A program made the translations under genes and the position numbers. Below the pieces are notes generated by a model that was not told where the DNA came from, made no database searches, and was given only the letters and a program-made list of their open reading frames with translations. From contig JAGQDJ010000608.1 of assembly GCA_022885665.1 (NCBI GenBank), forward strand, positions 558,001-622,000: a stretch of 64,000 bases of DNA. The letters run 5' to 3'. Positions 10,857-22,566 of this stretch are shown in pieces (within the stretch, counting starts at the first letter, position 1; each line of letters opens with the position of its first letter). This DNA comes from Triops longicaudatus (lineage: Eukaryota; Arthropoda; Branchiopoda; Notostraca; Triopsidae).

Positions 10857-11903
10857 TTTTCACCGGCATGGTAGGAACGGTAAACTATGTTGCTGGTAAA
10901 GTGTGAACCCAAAAAACCGCGAACCGATGCAAACGGTCATTCGCTTGCGGTACCCGTGCGATCAACTAGCTAACGATCCGTAGCGTAGCGAACTTGGCGT
11001 GCTCATCGCCGGTATTTGCACGAGACTTCAAGCATTGCAGTGTTACGCCGCGGCTTGATAAAACTATACCGCTAATAATACTTCCGGCACCATTGCTTTG
11101 AACTTCTGCCGCAAAACATGCTTTCTCAGGCTAGGTATGCTATTGGCAACCAAGCGTTCATCATATCCGGGATTCCTTTGGCCACGTAACCGAAATTCGC
11201 CATGAACGAAATGCTGTTAGCCCTGTGACCGAAATTTCTACTAGGAACCCCGATGATGATAAAATAAGAATTCTTAAAAAATTGAGGGGGAAGTGGAAGG
11301 AAACTGGCAATTGCGCAAAGCTGAATTCAAATCGCAATATTCTAGCTAAATTCGTGTATCTCGTATTGCAAATTCGTACACGAATTTTCATACATAACAT
11401 TTCAGCTAGAACAACAAAAGCCATTAATTTTTTATTATACAAAAAATATTAAAAGCAATTTACAACCTGCGACAGTAATCCAAGTGCTATAAAATGAACA
11501 TAGAAAAATGGTGGCTGATGAATAAATGCAGTTTCCAGTAGTCGCAATTAACACTTTAGAACAGAAGACCATGAAATGTGATAAATGTAGCAACGCATGT
11601 ACGAAGACTAAACGAGTGTTAGTTTTTGATACAGTACACCTTAATGCGAGTCAGAATTGCTACTTCGTCATGCAAATTTCTCTTTACCCTACGAATTGTT
11701 CAAATTTATAAACTTTATTCAGTGAAAGTTTATGAGTGTCTCCATTGATGTATGCTAATGCTGGACAATTGCAAGTATCACATCTAATTGTTTCAGGCGC
11801 CAATATTTTAGCTTTATACAACTGAAAGGAGAAAGAAGAAGGCTAACATTTTAACTAAAATTCTAAAATTATTGTCCCTCATTAGGAAAAATACTGCTCT
11901 GAG
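10857..11903. other. Intergenic region between CCDC43 and TTF2
   Basis: This region holds the CCDC43 promoter and the TTF2 3' flank. It is AT-rich on the TTF2 side. An exon-like minus-strand frame at about 11692-11823 follows a good acceptor (CTCCTTTCAG) and is reported as a finding. A cysteine-bearing plus-strand frame at 11526-11711 overlaps its edge and is probably not real. Confidence 0.45.
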
Positions 11904-14900
11904 CTATTTGAATAATGCCAGCAGCTCATCCATAGTAAGTTTGCTCTGCGATAGCCTCTTCGATCCTGTTAACACGCTGTTTGCCAAAGCTAGTTTCTTT
12001 TCCTGTAACTCCAGGATGCGCATTTCCACCGAGTCTTCCACCACGAAACGGTGGATATGCACCTCCCTACATTGCCCAACTCGGTAAATTCGATCACAAG
12101 CCTGAGCTTCCAGCTGAGGATTCCAGTGCATATCTAGGAGAAAGAGATGGTTGCCGCCCACGAGGTTCAAACCAACACCCCCGGCGCACAATGACAGTAA
12201 AAGCACTGTGGCTCCACGCTTGTTACCATTAAAATCCTTGAAAAAAAAAATCTGTTTTCTCTATTTCTAACGTTGCACAGATATTACCTCTACGATTGGC
12301 TGACGGTCCTTGACAGGAACGCTGCCGTTGATAGCGGCACAGCGAATTCCTTGCCGCTCGATGTGAGGTTTCATCAAATCCAGAAACGATGTCCACTGAG
12401 AAACAATGACAGACTTCTGTCCCGTTTCGTTAACTTTCATAAGTTCTTCGAGAACAAGCGTGATCTAGGTAAAAGATTGAAAAAAGTAGAAATCTTGAGA
12501 AAGATCATCACGTGAAGGCGCTTTCCATACTTTGGAGCTAACGTTGCCTTTCCTGAAAACTGGGTTAGACGAACGGAAAAAATCTTGATCTTCCTCTGCA
12601 CTCTCTTTAGGATCCCTTTTTCCGTTGGAAACGGACATCGACGCTAAACGGCTCACCAAATCCATATCATCGTCACTGTCCTGTTCGACGGGCTCTTCCA
12701 ATCCGTCATCAAGCTTGCCATCATTATCAATCATCTGTCGGGAAATTCAATAAATAACTCCTTAATCAAATGAAATTAAGACTTCGTTTTAAATGGAGGT
12801 ATAGTGCTTCTCAACAAAAACGACCCAAAGGAACCTGCCCAATGCTAACCGCACGCCACCTGTGACAAGCTTGGAGCTGTGGGTCAAAAGCGGTTGAAAA
12901 AGCTTTGACTGGGACGCACTCAAGCAACTGGCGTAGCGTTAATAATATGGGAGTTGTTGGAGTCGTTTTCATTGAGAAATACTATACACACTAACCGTTT
13001 TGAGTAAAGCCGGATGACAACATGCCTGCCGAAGACGTAAGAGCAGTACCAACAAATGGCACTGCTTCACTCTTGTTGGTACAATCGCATTGCCATTACC
13101 ACCAGACGAGCCGTAGCCTCCATTGCTATAACTTCCCAGACGTCCATTTCCTCCTTCTTTCTCAGCTTGCTGAACCATATAATTGTCGACAGCCTTAGCA
13201 GAGAGCGCTCGAAGTTGCTCGTATACTTTCCGCTCGTCTTTGGCCAAGGAAAGGCGATGTGTGTACTGCCTTTTGGGAGGTAAAGAAACCAAGGTTTTGC
13301 CGGTGATAGTACAAGTTTGGTCTTTAGTGCGGCGCAGAACAAGACATTTAACCAGCAAGTTCATGCGTTCTTGACCCTGAAGGCTTTTGGATTCTACCCA
13401 ACGTTTCCAAACCTTTGTACGGAAAAGAAATTATAATGCAACATAAAGACTGAAAAATTAAGAAAATAATAACAATAATAGTAGGCTACAGAGGTGAAAA
13501 TTACAAACTACTAACCAATAGAGAAATGAAACGATAGACGTAAAAGGTGTCAGTGTAAGTGGTTGAAATAATAAATGGATACCGCAGTTGAATTTCGTTA
13601 TAACGGACCCTTTTATAGCAAATCTTCAGCTACAATAGACGGATTTTAAAGCCAAGCGTTTTCTAAATGTATCAAAAAAGCTTCCCATTTACTGTTCCCA
13701 ACGGGTTTGGTTTAACGAAATTCTACTGTATAATTTAAAAACAAATGAAATAAGCTCGTAGACTAACTAAAAAAGAAGGCAAACGTATGAAATAACGAAT
13801 CGTATAAGAAAAGGATTAATAAATACAATTTACATAGAAAACGGCTCAGTACCTGGAATTCGTCGAAGGGCGAACAGCGGAGGAAACGAACTAAGGAGTA
13901 TAAGTCAGCTTCCTTATTCTGAATTGGCGTTCCACTAACTGCCCACCGACGTCCAGCGCGAAGTCTGCATACAGCTTGAGAAGTGATGCTCTGAGCATTA
14001 CGAATAGTATGTGCTTCGTCCAAAATGACGCGGCACCACCCAATGCTTGACAACGGAGTCTAAAAACCGAAAGAAATTAATATTTTAAATTGCGCTAAAA
14101 AAGCTGCACTTACATCGGTTGGCGAGTGTTCATCCGTTGCTGCTCCCAGATCGCCCTTCTTAACATTCTTCGAGCCTAGTTCGTTAGCAACGATTTGATA
14201 AGTCGTTATGACCACGTCGTACTTGTGCAAACGATGCGCTTCCTTGGCCCTGTTGGTTCCGTGGTACACATAATACGTCAGCGCCCTTTTCGGGAAACGA
14301 GACGTGATTTCCTTTTCCCATTGGCCCATTAAAGAAGCTGGACACACTACCAACGTTGCGTCAGTCTTGATGACGCCGCCCTCTAAAAATTAAACAAAAA
14401 ATTACCAAAACGCAAAGGAATCAATAAAATACAAATGTCATTATGGATGCAAGTGTAACAGTATTTTATTAAAGTTGGGTATTAAATACGAAATGAAACG
14501 TGGCAACATACTCTTGGTCCACGTGTGCGTCTTTTTTTCAGTAGCCTCCAGAGCAAGTTTGTACTTGAAAATAAGCGTAATCATTGTAAGGGTCTTCCCG
14601 AGACCCATGTCATCCGCCAAGATGCCACCAGGAGGATTCTGTGTTTCGCGCCACATGAGCCACTTTAGCGCTCTTTTCTGATGGGGCATGAGTTCAACCA
14701 GCAATTCCTACAGGAAAACACATAAAACGTCAGTTAACACACAGATTAATAAATTTCTTGCCCTTTTTTTTTCACTCAAGTCTACCTTGGGACCTTCTTC
14801 AGCTTCGTTCTCGTTGGGACACGTCTCCAAGGACTGATGAAGCCCACGCAAAGCGTCTGTGGTAACATTTGTAGCATAAATTCGGTTACTTTCGCCACCA

Positions 14901-16477
14901 ATTCCTCCACGTGCACCATACAAAGGGTTTGCTGCAGGACCCGCAGCGTACATCTGCTTCTGGACGTCCCGACCTTGGTTAATCCAGCCTGGCAGCTGAT
15001 AAGGTGGGTTCGCCGATGTGGATGGTCCCGGACGCGATGAATTGGTGGGCCTTACCTGTAAAAGTGTTTCCGAAATCATCGATAAACGAATACTCTTGCA
15101 TTACTCAAAACGAAATACCTTGGGTTCGACCCGCTGGGCCGGAGTTGCCAGTCCGTATTCAGAAAGCACTTTTGGTTCAAAGGACATACTCGTCAATGCA
15201 GCTTGGAGTTGTTCGATCTGAAAGCGCAGTTTTGCACCTTTATCTGGCAGCATTTGGACGTTTACGGAATTCAGAGTACGCTGTAAACAGAAAGAGGGCA
15301 GTAAACAGAAAGAGTTAGCGGAGTTTCTACAGAACGGTGCACAAATTAATACCATGGAATTAAAAACAATACAATAGAAACTGAAGGCACGCAAAGAATT
15401 ATGGCTAAGTTGTAGCTAGCTTTCCCTGTTAACTCCATTCAGAAGTAAGGGGGAAATTACAATGAAGGGGAAATGTACACTGGAATCAAATTACTAATAA
15501 AACATGCGAGCGATAGCTTTTTTAAAAAGAAAAATGTATAAACAACAAATTTAAACATGTAAAATCAAGTAACAAACAAGAAAAGCTATGTGAAAACGAG
15601 AGAAAAAGACATCAATAAAATGAACAGAGAAAGAGTTTTTTCTTTATTTAGAAAAAAAAAGAAAAGAAAGTAATTGTTGATGCCTGTGTACTTTTCGTTG
15701 CTGGAGCATTTGGGAAATAGCACTGTAATCCAAACCATCCAATTTCAGAACGTCCGGGCTCTGAACAACAGCAGGTGCTCGGACAGCAGTGGCAGGAGTC
15801 TCCGCATGAACGTCTTTGACAGTGTTCGTCGAAGGTTGAGGCGTCTTGGACTTGATTGACTCATTTCCTTCTCCAATATTAGCAACACTATCACTGAGAT
15901 TAATGACAGAAACACTTTCTTCCAGAATTTTCAGCTCTTCCGCCTTTTCGCTTTGAACCGAGTTATCAGACTTGTAAGTAGAAATGGAAGCTTCGCTTTC
16001 GTGGCCATCATCGCTTGACTCATCCTCTTCAGAGATGCCTCGAATGGCTGAAACGAGTGCTTGAGAAGAATCTGTTGTGTAGGCCTTAGCTTGAGTTGAA
16101 ATGGCTTTGGGAATGTTGCCAGGTGTGGAAGACGCTGCTGGCCCGTTGCTCTCGATTTCGGACTCTTCGCTGTCGCTGATTAGACGCTGTGTGGCTTTAC
16201 GTCCTCGATTGACTTTAGCAACGAATGAGTCATCATCGTTGGAATCGTCCTCATCCACATCTGAATCCAAGATCAGTTGTCTGCTCCGGTATTCTACGAA
16301 ACCTGGCGTCTGATTTTCCTTATTATATGACGTCCGGCCATTACTTAGGGATTTTGAAGGAGTGTTAAAATTTCCTAAATTCGAAAACGGTGGATTTGGT
16401 CCATTGGAATTGTTTTGCAGTTTCGCAGATGCTGCAGAATTTTCCAGAAAGAAATCATCGAAACTATTTTCGCTCAT
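11904..16477 (-). CDS. TTF2: Transcription termination factor 2 / lodestar (SNF2 ATPase)
   Basis: Exons, complement: 15692-16477, 15119-15280, 14786-15055, 14512-14707, 14114-14382, 13853-14059, 12996-13412, 12531-12734, 12288-12464, 11904-12236. They join without a frame break to 1006 residues (human TTF2 about 1160). The first exon encodes an acidic, Ser-rich, disordered N-terminus (DSDVDEDDSNDDDS). The SNF2 core shows Walker A DDMGLGKT, DEAH box in ILDEAHTIRNAQS, SGTPIQNKEAD, KSVIVSQWTS, AGGVGLNLVGGNH and RIYRVGQ. In animals this ATPase releases RNA polymerase II from DNA, including at mitosis. A Gly/Ser/Asn-rich insert (near residues 580-600) and an acidic insert encoded by 12531-12734 sit between the two RecA-like lobes. 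The 66-nt intron at 12465-12530 was placed by aligning SSK|ITLVLEEL with the human protein. Confidence 0.94.
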
Positions 16478-17790
16478 TCTTCTGACTCAAGACGGCTGTG
16501 GCGAATTGTGTCTCAGTTTTAAGATAGGTAGGAAATAAAATTGAGTACGTCGAGCCTAAAAATAAATAATAATGAGTAGACAATTCGTCACTTCAGTAGC
16601 TGACTATTAGGTTACCTTATATTCTCTGGGTTACGGGAGTTAAAAAGCACGCAGATACAGGTCGACGATTCCGTTGAAGACCAAGCAGTAAACAATTTTT
16701 AAAAAACGATGTGGAGAATTCTAGAGAGTAGATGCAAGTGCAGAGCCAAGCTCAACGTTGTTGTCTTTTTCTTCACTCCAAATCCAGTTACGGTAAGATC
16801 AGTACACAAGTAAGATTATTCCAACTTGTACATGACAGTTTCTGGCCGAAACGGTTAAATACTTTGTTCGGGAGAAAGGTTCTGCCCTAACAAAAAGGAA
16901 CGAATTCAAATTCAAAGGTTTGCAGCGTCATTGGCGGTTGATGTAGGTACCATGCTCAAAATTATAAGCGCGTATTTCAGCTCACATCTGTAGCGCATTG
17001 AGATCTCATTTTACAATGATTGCAACTTGCAGTATCTTATCATGTCTACCAAAACACTTCCAGCAGTTTTCAAACAAAGAAACATATAACTGTAAGCTTA
17101 TTGTAAAGAGCTATTATTAGAAAAAGCAGGCGAAAGCGTGCGATTTGCTAGGCCTGTCCATAACACGACATGCGCGTTCGGCATCCTGTCAGCGCGAGTC
17201 ATCTGCACATGACTAAGGTCGGACGCCATCCTACCAAAATCCACATTTATAATTCAGCGGAAGCTGAGTTGATAAGTTTAGGGGCTGTTTGTGCGAATAG
17301 ACCGTGTTTTGAATCAAAGAAACCACACCGAGAGAAAAACGATTGTCCCAGTGGGAAACCCTAAGCTTTTCTAAAACGTGAAGTCATTTCGCGTAAGTAT
17401 TCATAACTCGTTTGAAACCATTTCCAATTAAAAAAAAAATAAAGAAATAAAAAAAATTAAACAATGTTTTTGTCTGCAAGCGCAAGATTCGTAAAGCTTT
17501 TTAAGGATATGCTTTCAGTGCTGATCACAAGGGCATATGAATGAATGATTGTCACTATAGATACAAGCTGTTACCGTTGTTCAAACATTGATTTCTCCAT
17601 CTGCACCTGTTGCCAGGTGTTTTTGCATGGCCCGTTTATAGAATAGCTCTTGTGTAGGCGAAGGGGAGTTAGACACGCTTTTTAATTGGCATAATATTGA
17701 CATGTTCCGAAGAACTTTCGTTGATCCCAATATTCTTTCCATGCAACTCAACTTTCATTTCCTTGGAACTTTTTCCCAATAGCGGCTAAC
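16478..17790. other. Divergent promoter region, TTF2 and K2P channel
   Basis: This 1.3-kb stretch lies between the start of TTF2 (-) and the upstream first exon of the K2P channel (+). It should carry both promoters. No coding exon or repeat is evident; the plus frame at 17170-17364 has no support. Confidence 0.5.
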
Positions 17791-17986
17791 ATGGACACGG
17801 GCAAAAGCCGATTCAAGGTCCGGAAGAGCAACGTTCGTCTAATGCTGTTAGTGTCATTCTATTTGCTGTTCCTCATCTTGGGAGCTGCCATCTTCTCCGC
17901 GATTGAATCTCCCTTGGAGATTCATGAAATCAAGGAGTTGCGGAGCAGGAAAGCACTCTTCCTTAAACAACACCCTTGCGTTTCGG
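17791..17986 (+). other. K2P alternative first exon 1a
   Basis: The exon starts at ATG 17791 (MDTGKSRFKVRKSNVR) and has a TM1 helix (LMLLVSFYLLFLILGAAIF) and a cap segment ending QHPCVSG. The donor is GG|GTAAGTT at 17987, phase 1, identical in phase to exon 1b. Its N-terminus is short and basic. It sits 1.1 kb upstream of exon 1b and so implies a separate promoter. Confidence 0.85.
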
Positions 17987-20680
17987 GTAAGTTGTTTGCC
18001 TCAAGAATACCAAGAAAACAAACGTTTTTCAAGTACGCGGATAAGAACGTTGCTTTCCGGTTACACAATTACGACCAACGGTTGGCGTAAGGTTCTTGTC
18101 ATTCTGGGTACAAAAGAGAAAATGACAACGAAAATAACTGAACACCAATGATCGCCTGCAGCCAGGCTTCGGTGAACTAAGTCCTCTCCAACCCCCGGGC
18201 CCTATGCTTTTCTCTTTCATTTTAAGCCTTCACGTGATCACTACGCTTTAAAAATTAACTGTTCCAGAATTAACTATACCGAGAAAAAAATGTTTTAATA
18301 CAAGGAACCGGAGCGTGGGGTGGAGCTAAGGGTGAAGAACGGGGAGTGCAGCAAGCGGAAGCTAAGCAAATCGATATTTTTCCTAGCATTGCCGCAAGCC
18401 ATTCTTCGTAAATGAAAGCTGATGCCTACACCTTTCAACTTATGAAAAATGTTCCACTTACTCCATGTAATATTAATGACATTCTTTTTGAAAAAAGGAT
18501 ATGTCTCTTTCTCTATAAGAAAAAGCAGAGCACAAATCAGTTTGCTTAATTGTAGGAGATAAACAAATTCTCATGGAGAAAAATTAAAAAAGAAACAAAA
18601 GTTGAAATTTTAAATACCTAGGTCACGAAAAGGGTCAAAAGAGGTCACACAAATCCTCTTTTACACCAAGGGCAAAGACCGCAGGAAGAAGACACCCCTT
18701 CGATGGTGTCTACACGTCTATTCGGGGGAGGTTTGCCAAGCAGTCGACAAGACAAGCTTGTGAAAGTCACCAACGTTTAGATAGGATAAATTTCCGACAG
18801 AGCAAGTAATTAGCGTAGTACTTAGGGATAGTCCCTGCGTTATTGGTCAGTTCCCCACCTTAACTCCCACAGGAGGACGAAGCGAGGAAATTATTTTAAG
18901 CTCTGATTGTTTATGAGTCCTGTCCGCATTACGCACTGTGAACATAGAGATTAAACGTACGAGAAACACAGCGGAGTGGATCAGTACGTCGACAGAAGCT
19001 CTAGAAGTACAGTACAGCAGACACAAGTGACACAGCTGCGGGAGACTTCGGGAGAAGCTACCCTGTAAAATTATAAATTTGAAAAATGGCCACTGGCAAC
19101 TTCCCATTACCTGAAAGTGCACCCTTACTATTATTTCACGTCCCGCCGGTTGAGCCTGGCCTTAGACACATTTGGATTGGACTTCGGCGAAGCTCCGTGT
19201 TGTTACTCATTTACATCGTATTGTTTGTAATGTTCATGGTTGGCGGAGCGTTCGTGTTCTCCCAACTTGAACTCCCCGGTGAACAAAAGATCCGCCGGGA
19301 CATGTTAACCGAGCTTGATAACTTTTTAATGCAACACCCCTGCGTATCAGGTAAGGTTCAACTAACAGCACTTTCTGCGTTTTAAGTGCATTGCGAGTAT
19401 TCCTTGATTACGTTACCTTCCCGTTTCATTGATGCAAAATTGGGTTAGAGTTTCGAAAGAGCTCGTGTTTGCTTTCCTACCGAGTTAACGTGCTCGACTA
19501 TTTTCGCAGAAGATGACTTGGAATCCTTATTAGCGGAAGTCGTACGGGCGAACAACCGCGGCGTAGCAGCTTCACGGAATGTTTCCAATGAACCTAATTG
19601 GAGTTTCGGGCAGTCGTTTTTCTTTGCGGGAACAGTTATCACGACCATTGGTAGGGTTTGCGACCTTGTTTGGCTAGAATTGTCTTCTTTGAACTGCTTT
19701 TAACGTGTTATTTTCTGGGTCAGGCTATGGACACGTGACTCCCTTGTCCGAAGCAGGCAAAGTGTTTTGTATGGTCTATGCCTTGGTAGGCATACCCATG
19801 ACTCTCATGTTACTGAGTGCGCTAGTAGACCGGTTGATGGTGCCGACAACGAAATTCCTGCAGTGGATGAATGCGAGATTCGGACATTTGCACCAACCTT
19901 TCCATTTGCGTGTGTTTCATCTCGTCACTGTGACGGTGGTCCTTGCCGCCTTCTTCTTCCTAATTCCTGCTGCCATATTCGATTACTTAGAGCCTGATTG
20001 GAATTATCTGGATTCCCTGTACTATTGCTTTATCTCCCTGACAACTATCGGCCTAGGTGACTATATCCCGGGCGACACACCGGATCAGCCTCTTCGCCCA
20101 CTCTACAAAATTTTAACGACGGGTAAGTAGGGAGGCAAACATGGTTCTGAACTTTCAATACAGCTGCATTATCGGTATCGCGTAATATTTCATGTTGATG
20201 TCAGACTCAAGCAATAAGCAAGCAATAGCCGTTGCTCTTTTTGTATATTTTCGCCTGTTTTTGAAACTTGCGAATCTCAAGTTGCCGATATGGCAATATG
20301 ACTTCCACCATGAGTCTAAATATTTATGTTTCGTTTTAGTGTACCTTATCGCTGGACTCGTCTTCATGGTGCTGGCCCTGACCGTCTTTTATGATATTCC
20401 GCAGTTAAACGTGGGGAATATTTTCCTGCTCAAGTCGGATGAATACGATGCGGACTTCTACGCCTCAGAAAAGTCTCGCATACAACCGTCATCAGGGTCC
20501 GGTAATTTGTCGTCGCAAAGCAGTGGGTACCCGTATGCCGCCGCGTACGGAACAACGTCGTACACTAACGCGGGACTTGAAGCGGAGGACGAAGGCCATC
20601 GACAGAAAATACGAATCCCGACTCGGAAAGGAGATTCACCGAGTCCAGAAGAAACCACTCCTGTGCATGCCCGTCAGTAA
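17791..20680 (+). CDS. Two-pore-domain potassium channel (TWIK/KCNK1-like), alternative first exons
   Basis: Common exons: 19510-19650, 19724-20122, 20340-20680. Either first exon, 17791-17986 or 19086-19350, joins in phase 1, giving 358 or 381 residues. K2P channels form dimers that carry background K+ current at the plasma membrane. Each first exon encodes TM1 and ends in HPCVSG, the cysteine that in TWIK channels bridges the two extracellular caps. The first pore has TTIGYG (interrupted by the intron at 19651-19723), then TM2 and TM3 (FFLIPAAIFDYLE), the second pore TTIGLGDYIPG and TM4 (YLIAGLVFMVLALTVFY). The cytosolic tail is Ser/Gly/Tyr-rich. An N-glycosylation site NVSN lies in the cap-to-pore segment. 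The TWIK subfamily is favoured by the filter context and YKIL..YLIAGL. Confidence 0.93.
17987..19085 (+). other. Intron/alternative promoter region of the K2P gene
   Basis: About 1.1 kb between the two first exons. It must hold the promoter of exon 1b if that exon has its own start site. No further exon or repeat was recognised. Confidence 0.5.
19086..19350 (+). other. K2P alternative first exon 1b
   Basis: The exon starts at ATG 19086 (MATGNFPLPESAPLL), has a longer 37-residue pre-TM1 tail, TM1 (VLLLIYIVLFVMFMVGGAFVF) and a cap segment ending QHPCVSG. The donor is CAG|GTAAGG at 19351, phase 1. Residues ELPGEQKIRR correspond to SPLEIHEIKE in exon 1a, so the two exons are homologous copies. 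Confidence 0.88.
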
Positions 20681-21291
20681 TTTTGGTAGATACTGATGTC
20701 GGCTTTCGTGACAACAAATGACAAAACAATGTAAAAAAAAGTGTTGTACTGTACTACCATTTTACATGTTGGATGTCTTCGGTCCATTGTGCTTCCGTCG
20801 CTATTTTATTATACAATATATATTAGATGTTAAAAACATGTGTAAAAAGTAATTGAATTATTATAAATACTTTGTCTCTTGTTATAAAAGCTTTAAGGGC
20901 TCGACTGAGTCAAGCTGAAAAATTTCCGCACTAATAACCTAGTCCCTTGGCCTTTATCGACTGAGAACAAGGAGACGATGAGGTAGACTCAAAACTCGGC
21001 ACGTTTTCGGCAAATTATCGTTGAAGTTTGGACTAGTGTATTTCTTTTTATAACATAATGCTAAACATATAATTAGAAATGGAAGGGTGAATGGGAACTC
21101 GGAAAATGTATGTAAAATTTTTTACTTTTGTTTCGCTGAAAATCAAGGTCACGGTCGGTGAAAACTCGCTTTACGCGATTTTAAGGAACGAAACGGTCGC
21201 GGTCTCTGCGTAAACTCGCGTTACCATGGTAACGTTTACAGTGCAAACCACATTTCTCTGCTACTAGTGTTGTTAAAACGGCGCTGAAGAA
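20681..21291. other. Intergenic region between K2P channel and TBCB
   Basis: This 0.6-kb stretch contains the K2P 3' UTR (AT-rich, about 20800-20900) and the TBCB promoter, including a perfect palindrome at 21219-21234 described separately. Confidence 0.6.
21219..21234. promoter_or_regulatory. Perfect 16-bp palindrome resembling an RFX X-box
   Basis: CGTTACCATGGTAACG is a perfect palindrome 58 bp upstream of the TBCB start codon. Its core GTTACCATGGTAAC fits the X-box bound by RFX factors (two GTTRCC-type half sites). X-boxes commonly mark promoters of cilium and tubulin-related genes. Binding is inferred only from sequence. Confidence 0.6.
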
Positions 21292-22376
21292 ATGGAAAAT
21301 TACAGCATAGTGACCAAAGATGTTGTACAAGTCAACATTTCCAGTAGTATAAGTTCTATTGCCTCAGAAAGGAAATATAGCAAAGCGATAACAATCGGGG
21401 AGCTGAAAGTAAAGATCTCTACTATTTTTCTACTTCTGTTTGCATGAAGCCATTTTCGTTTGTTAATCCGCACTACAAGACCAAGCAGCGTAAATCTGCC
21501 ATAAGCAATCTGTTACTGAATTTAGAGTACCAAGTTTTCAACCCTAAACATTTTACTAGGGCAAGCTGGAATTGATAACTGGTGGGAATTCGCAAGCGAT
21601 GAAGCTTGAAATTTATGATAAAGAAAACCAATTCGTCTGCGAACTTAATGACGACAATAGGATGCTTGGGTCGTATCCCGTGGACGACAATATGAGAATA
21701 CACGTAACTACCTGACAAATGTCTTAATCTATTCCCTTAAGGCATTTATTTACTTAGCCATAAGTAGTATTCTTAAACTCTGAAGGTTATTGACAACACG
21801 CAGCGTAGGGGTGAATACGAAGACGTTTCGAAGGTGGAAAAATTCGAGTTAGATTACGAAACCTACGCTAAGCGCTCTGGTAAATATTGATATTTCGCCG
21901 TAGCCATGAAAGATTAGTGAATTTTGAGTAGATACCGTCCGAGCGTATTTGGAACGCAATAAGCAAGGCAAGTATAACGAAGAAGAAATGAAGAGAAAAG
22001 AAGAGGAGCAAAGAAAGAAAGAAGAGGAAGAAGAAGCCTTGGCGAACGCAATCACAGTCGGCAGCCGGTGTGAAGTGCGCGTCCCTGGCCAACCCGCTCG
22101 CCGAGGCGAAGTGAAATACGTAGGCAAAGTGGAATTCAGCACGGGCTACTGGGTCGGCGTTCAATACGACGAGCCCTTGGGCAAAAATGATGGAAGGTAA
22201 AACTCTTGTCACTTTTTCAATTTGTGTTATGTAAACAAGCAATATCTTTGCGCAGCGTGGGAGGTAAGCGGTACTTCACTTGTCAGCCCAAATATGGCAG
22301 TTTTGCGAAACCTCATCACGTGACCGTAGGAGATTTTCCTGAGGAGAATTACATGGATGACATAGATGAATTGTAA
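21292..22376 (+). CDS. TBCB: Tubulin-folding cofactor B
   Basis: Exons: 21292-21408, 21560-21703, 21786-21879, 21932-22196, 22256-22376, joining to 246 residues (human 244). TBCB takes alpha-tubulin from the CCT chaperonin and hands it to cofactor E during tubulin heterodimer assembly. The N-terminal ubiquitin-like domain (VNISSSISSIASERKYSKAI ... KLELITGG ... MLGSYPVDDNMRIHV) is followed by DTVRAYLERNKQGKYNEEE, a charged coiled coil (EEEQRKKEEEEE) and a CAP-Gly domain: GSRCEVRVPGQ, GYWVGVQYDEPLGKNDGSVG, GKRYFTCQPKYGSFAKP, VTVGDFPEENY. The C-terminus ends DDIDEL, similar to the acidic family tail. Introns are 52-151 nt. A polyadenylation signal AATAAA is at 22513-22518, inside the short gap before the convergent POLR3F gene. 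Confidence 0.96.
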
Positions 22377-22566
22377 TTATAGTGCTCATTTCAGCTCAAC
22401 TCAACCTTCTCGGTGTGTAACGCCACGGCTTTCGTCCTAACATGCATGAAGACCTATTCATTCCATTACGTTGCGCTGAGCTGCGTAAAAGCTTATTTTC
22501 CGCTGACTTTAAAATAAACGCTTGTGTAATTCACGACTTGACATACATATTTCTTGGAAATTCGAG

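Noticed and set aside
11526..11711. Plus-strand frame with a CxxCxxxC motif
   Set aside because: Short, AT-rich, without splice sites or homology, and its 3' edge overlaps the better minus-strand frame.
21868..22242. Minus-strand open frame of 124 codons across TBCB
   Set aside because: It is the reverse of the TBCB coiled-coil and CAP-Gly exon; the Phe/Leu/Ser runs come from the reversed Glu/Lys codons.
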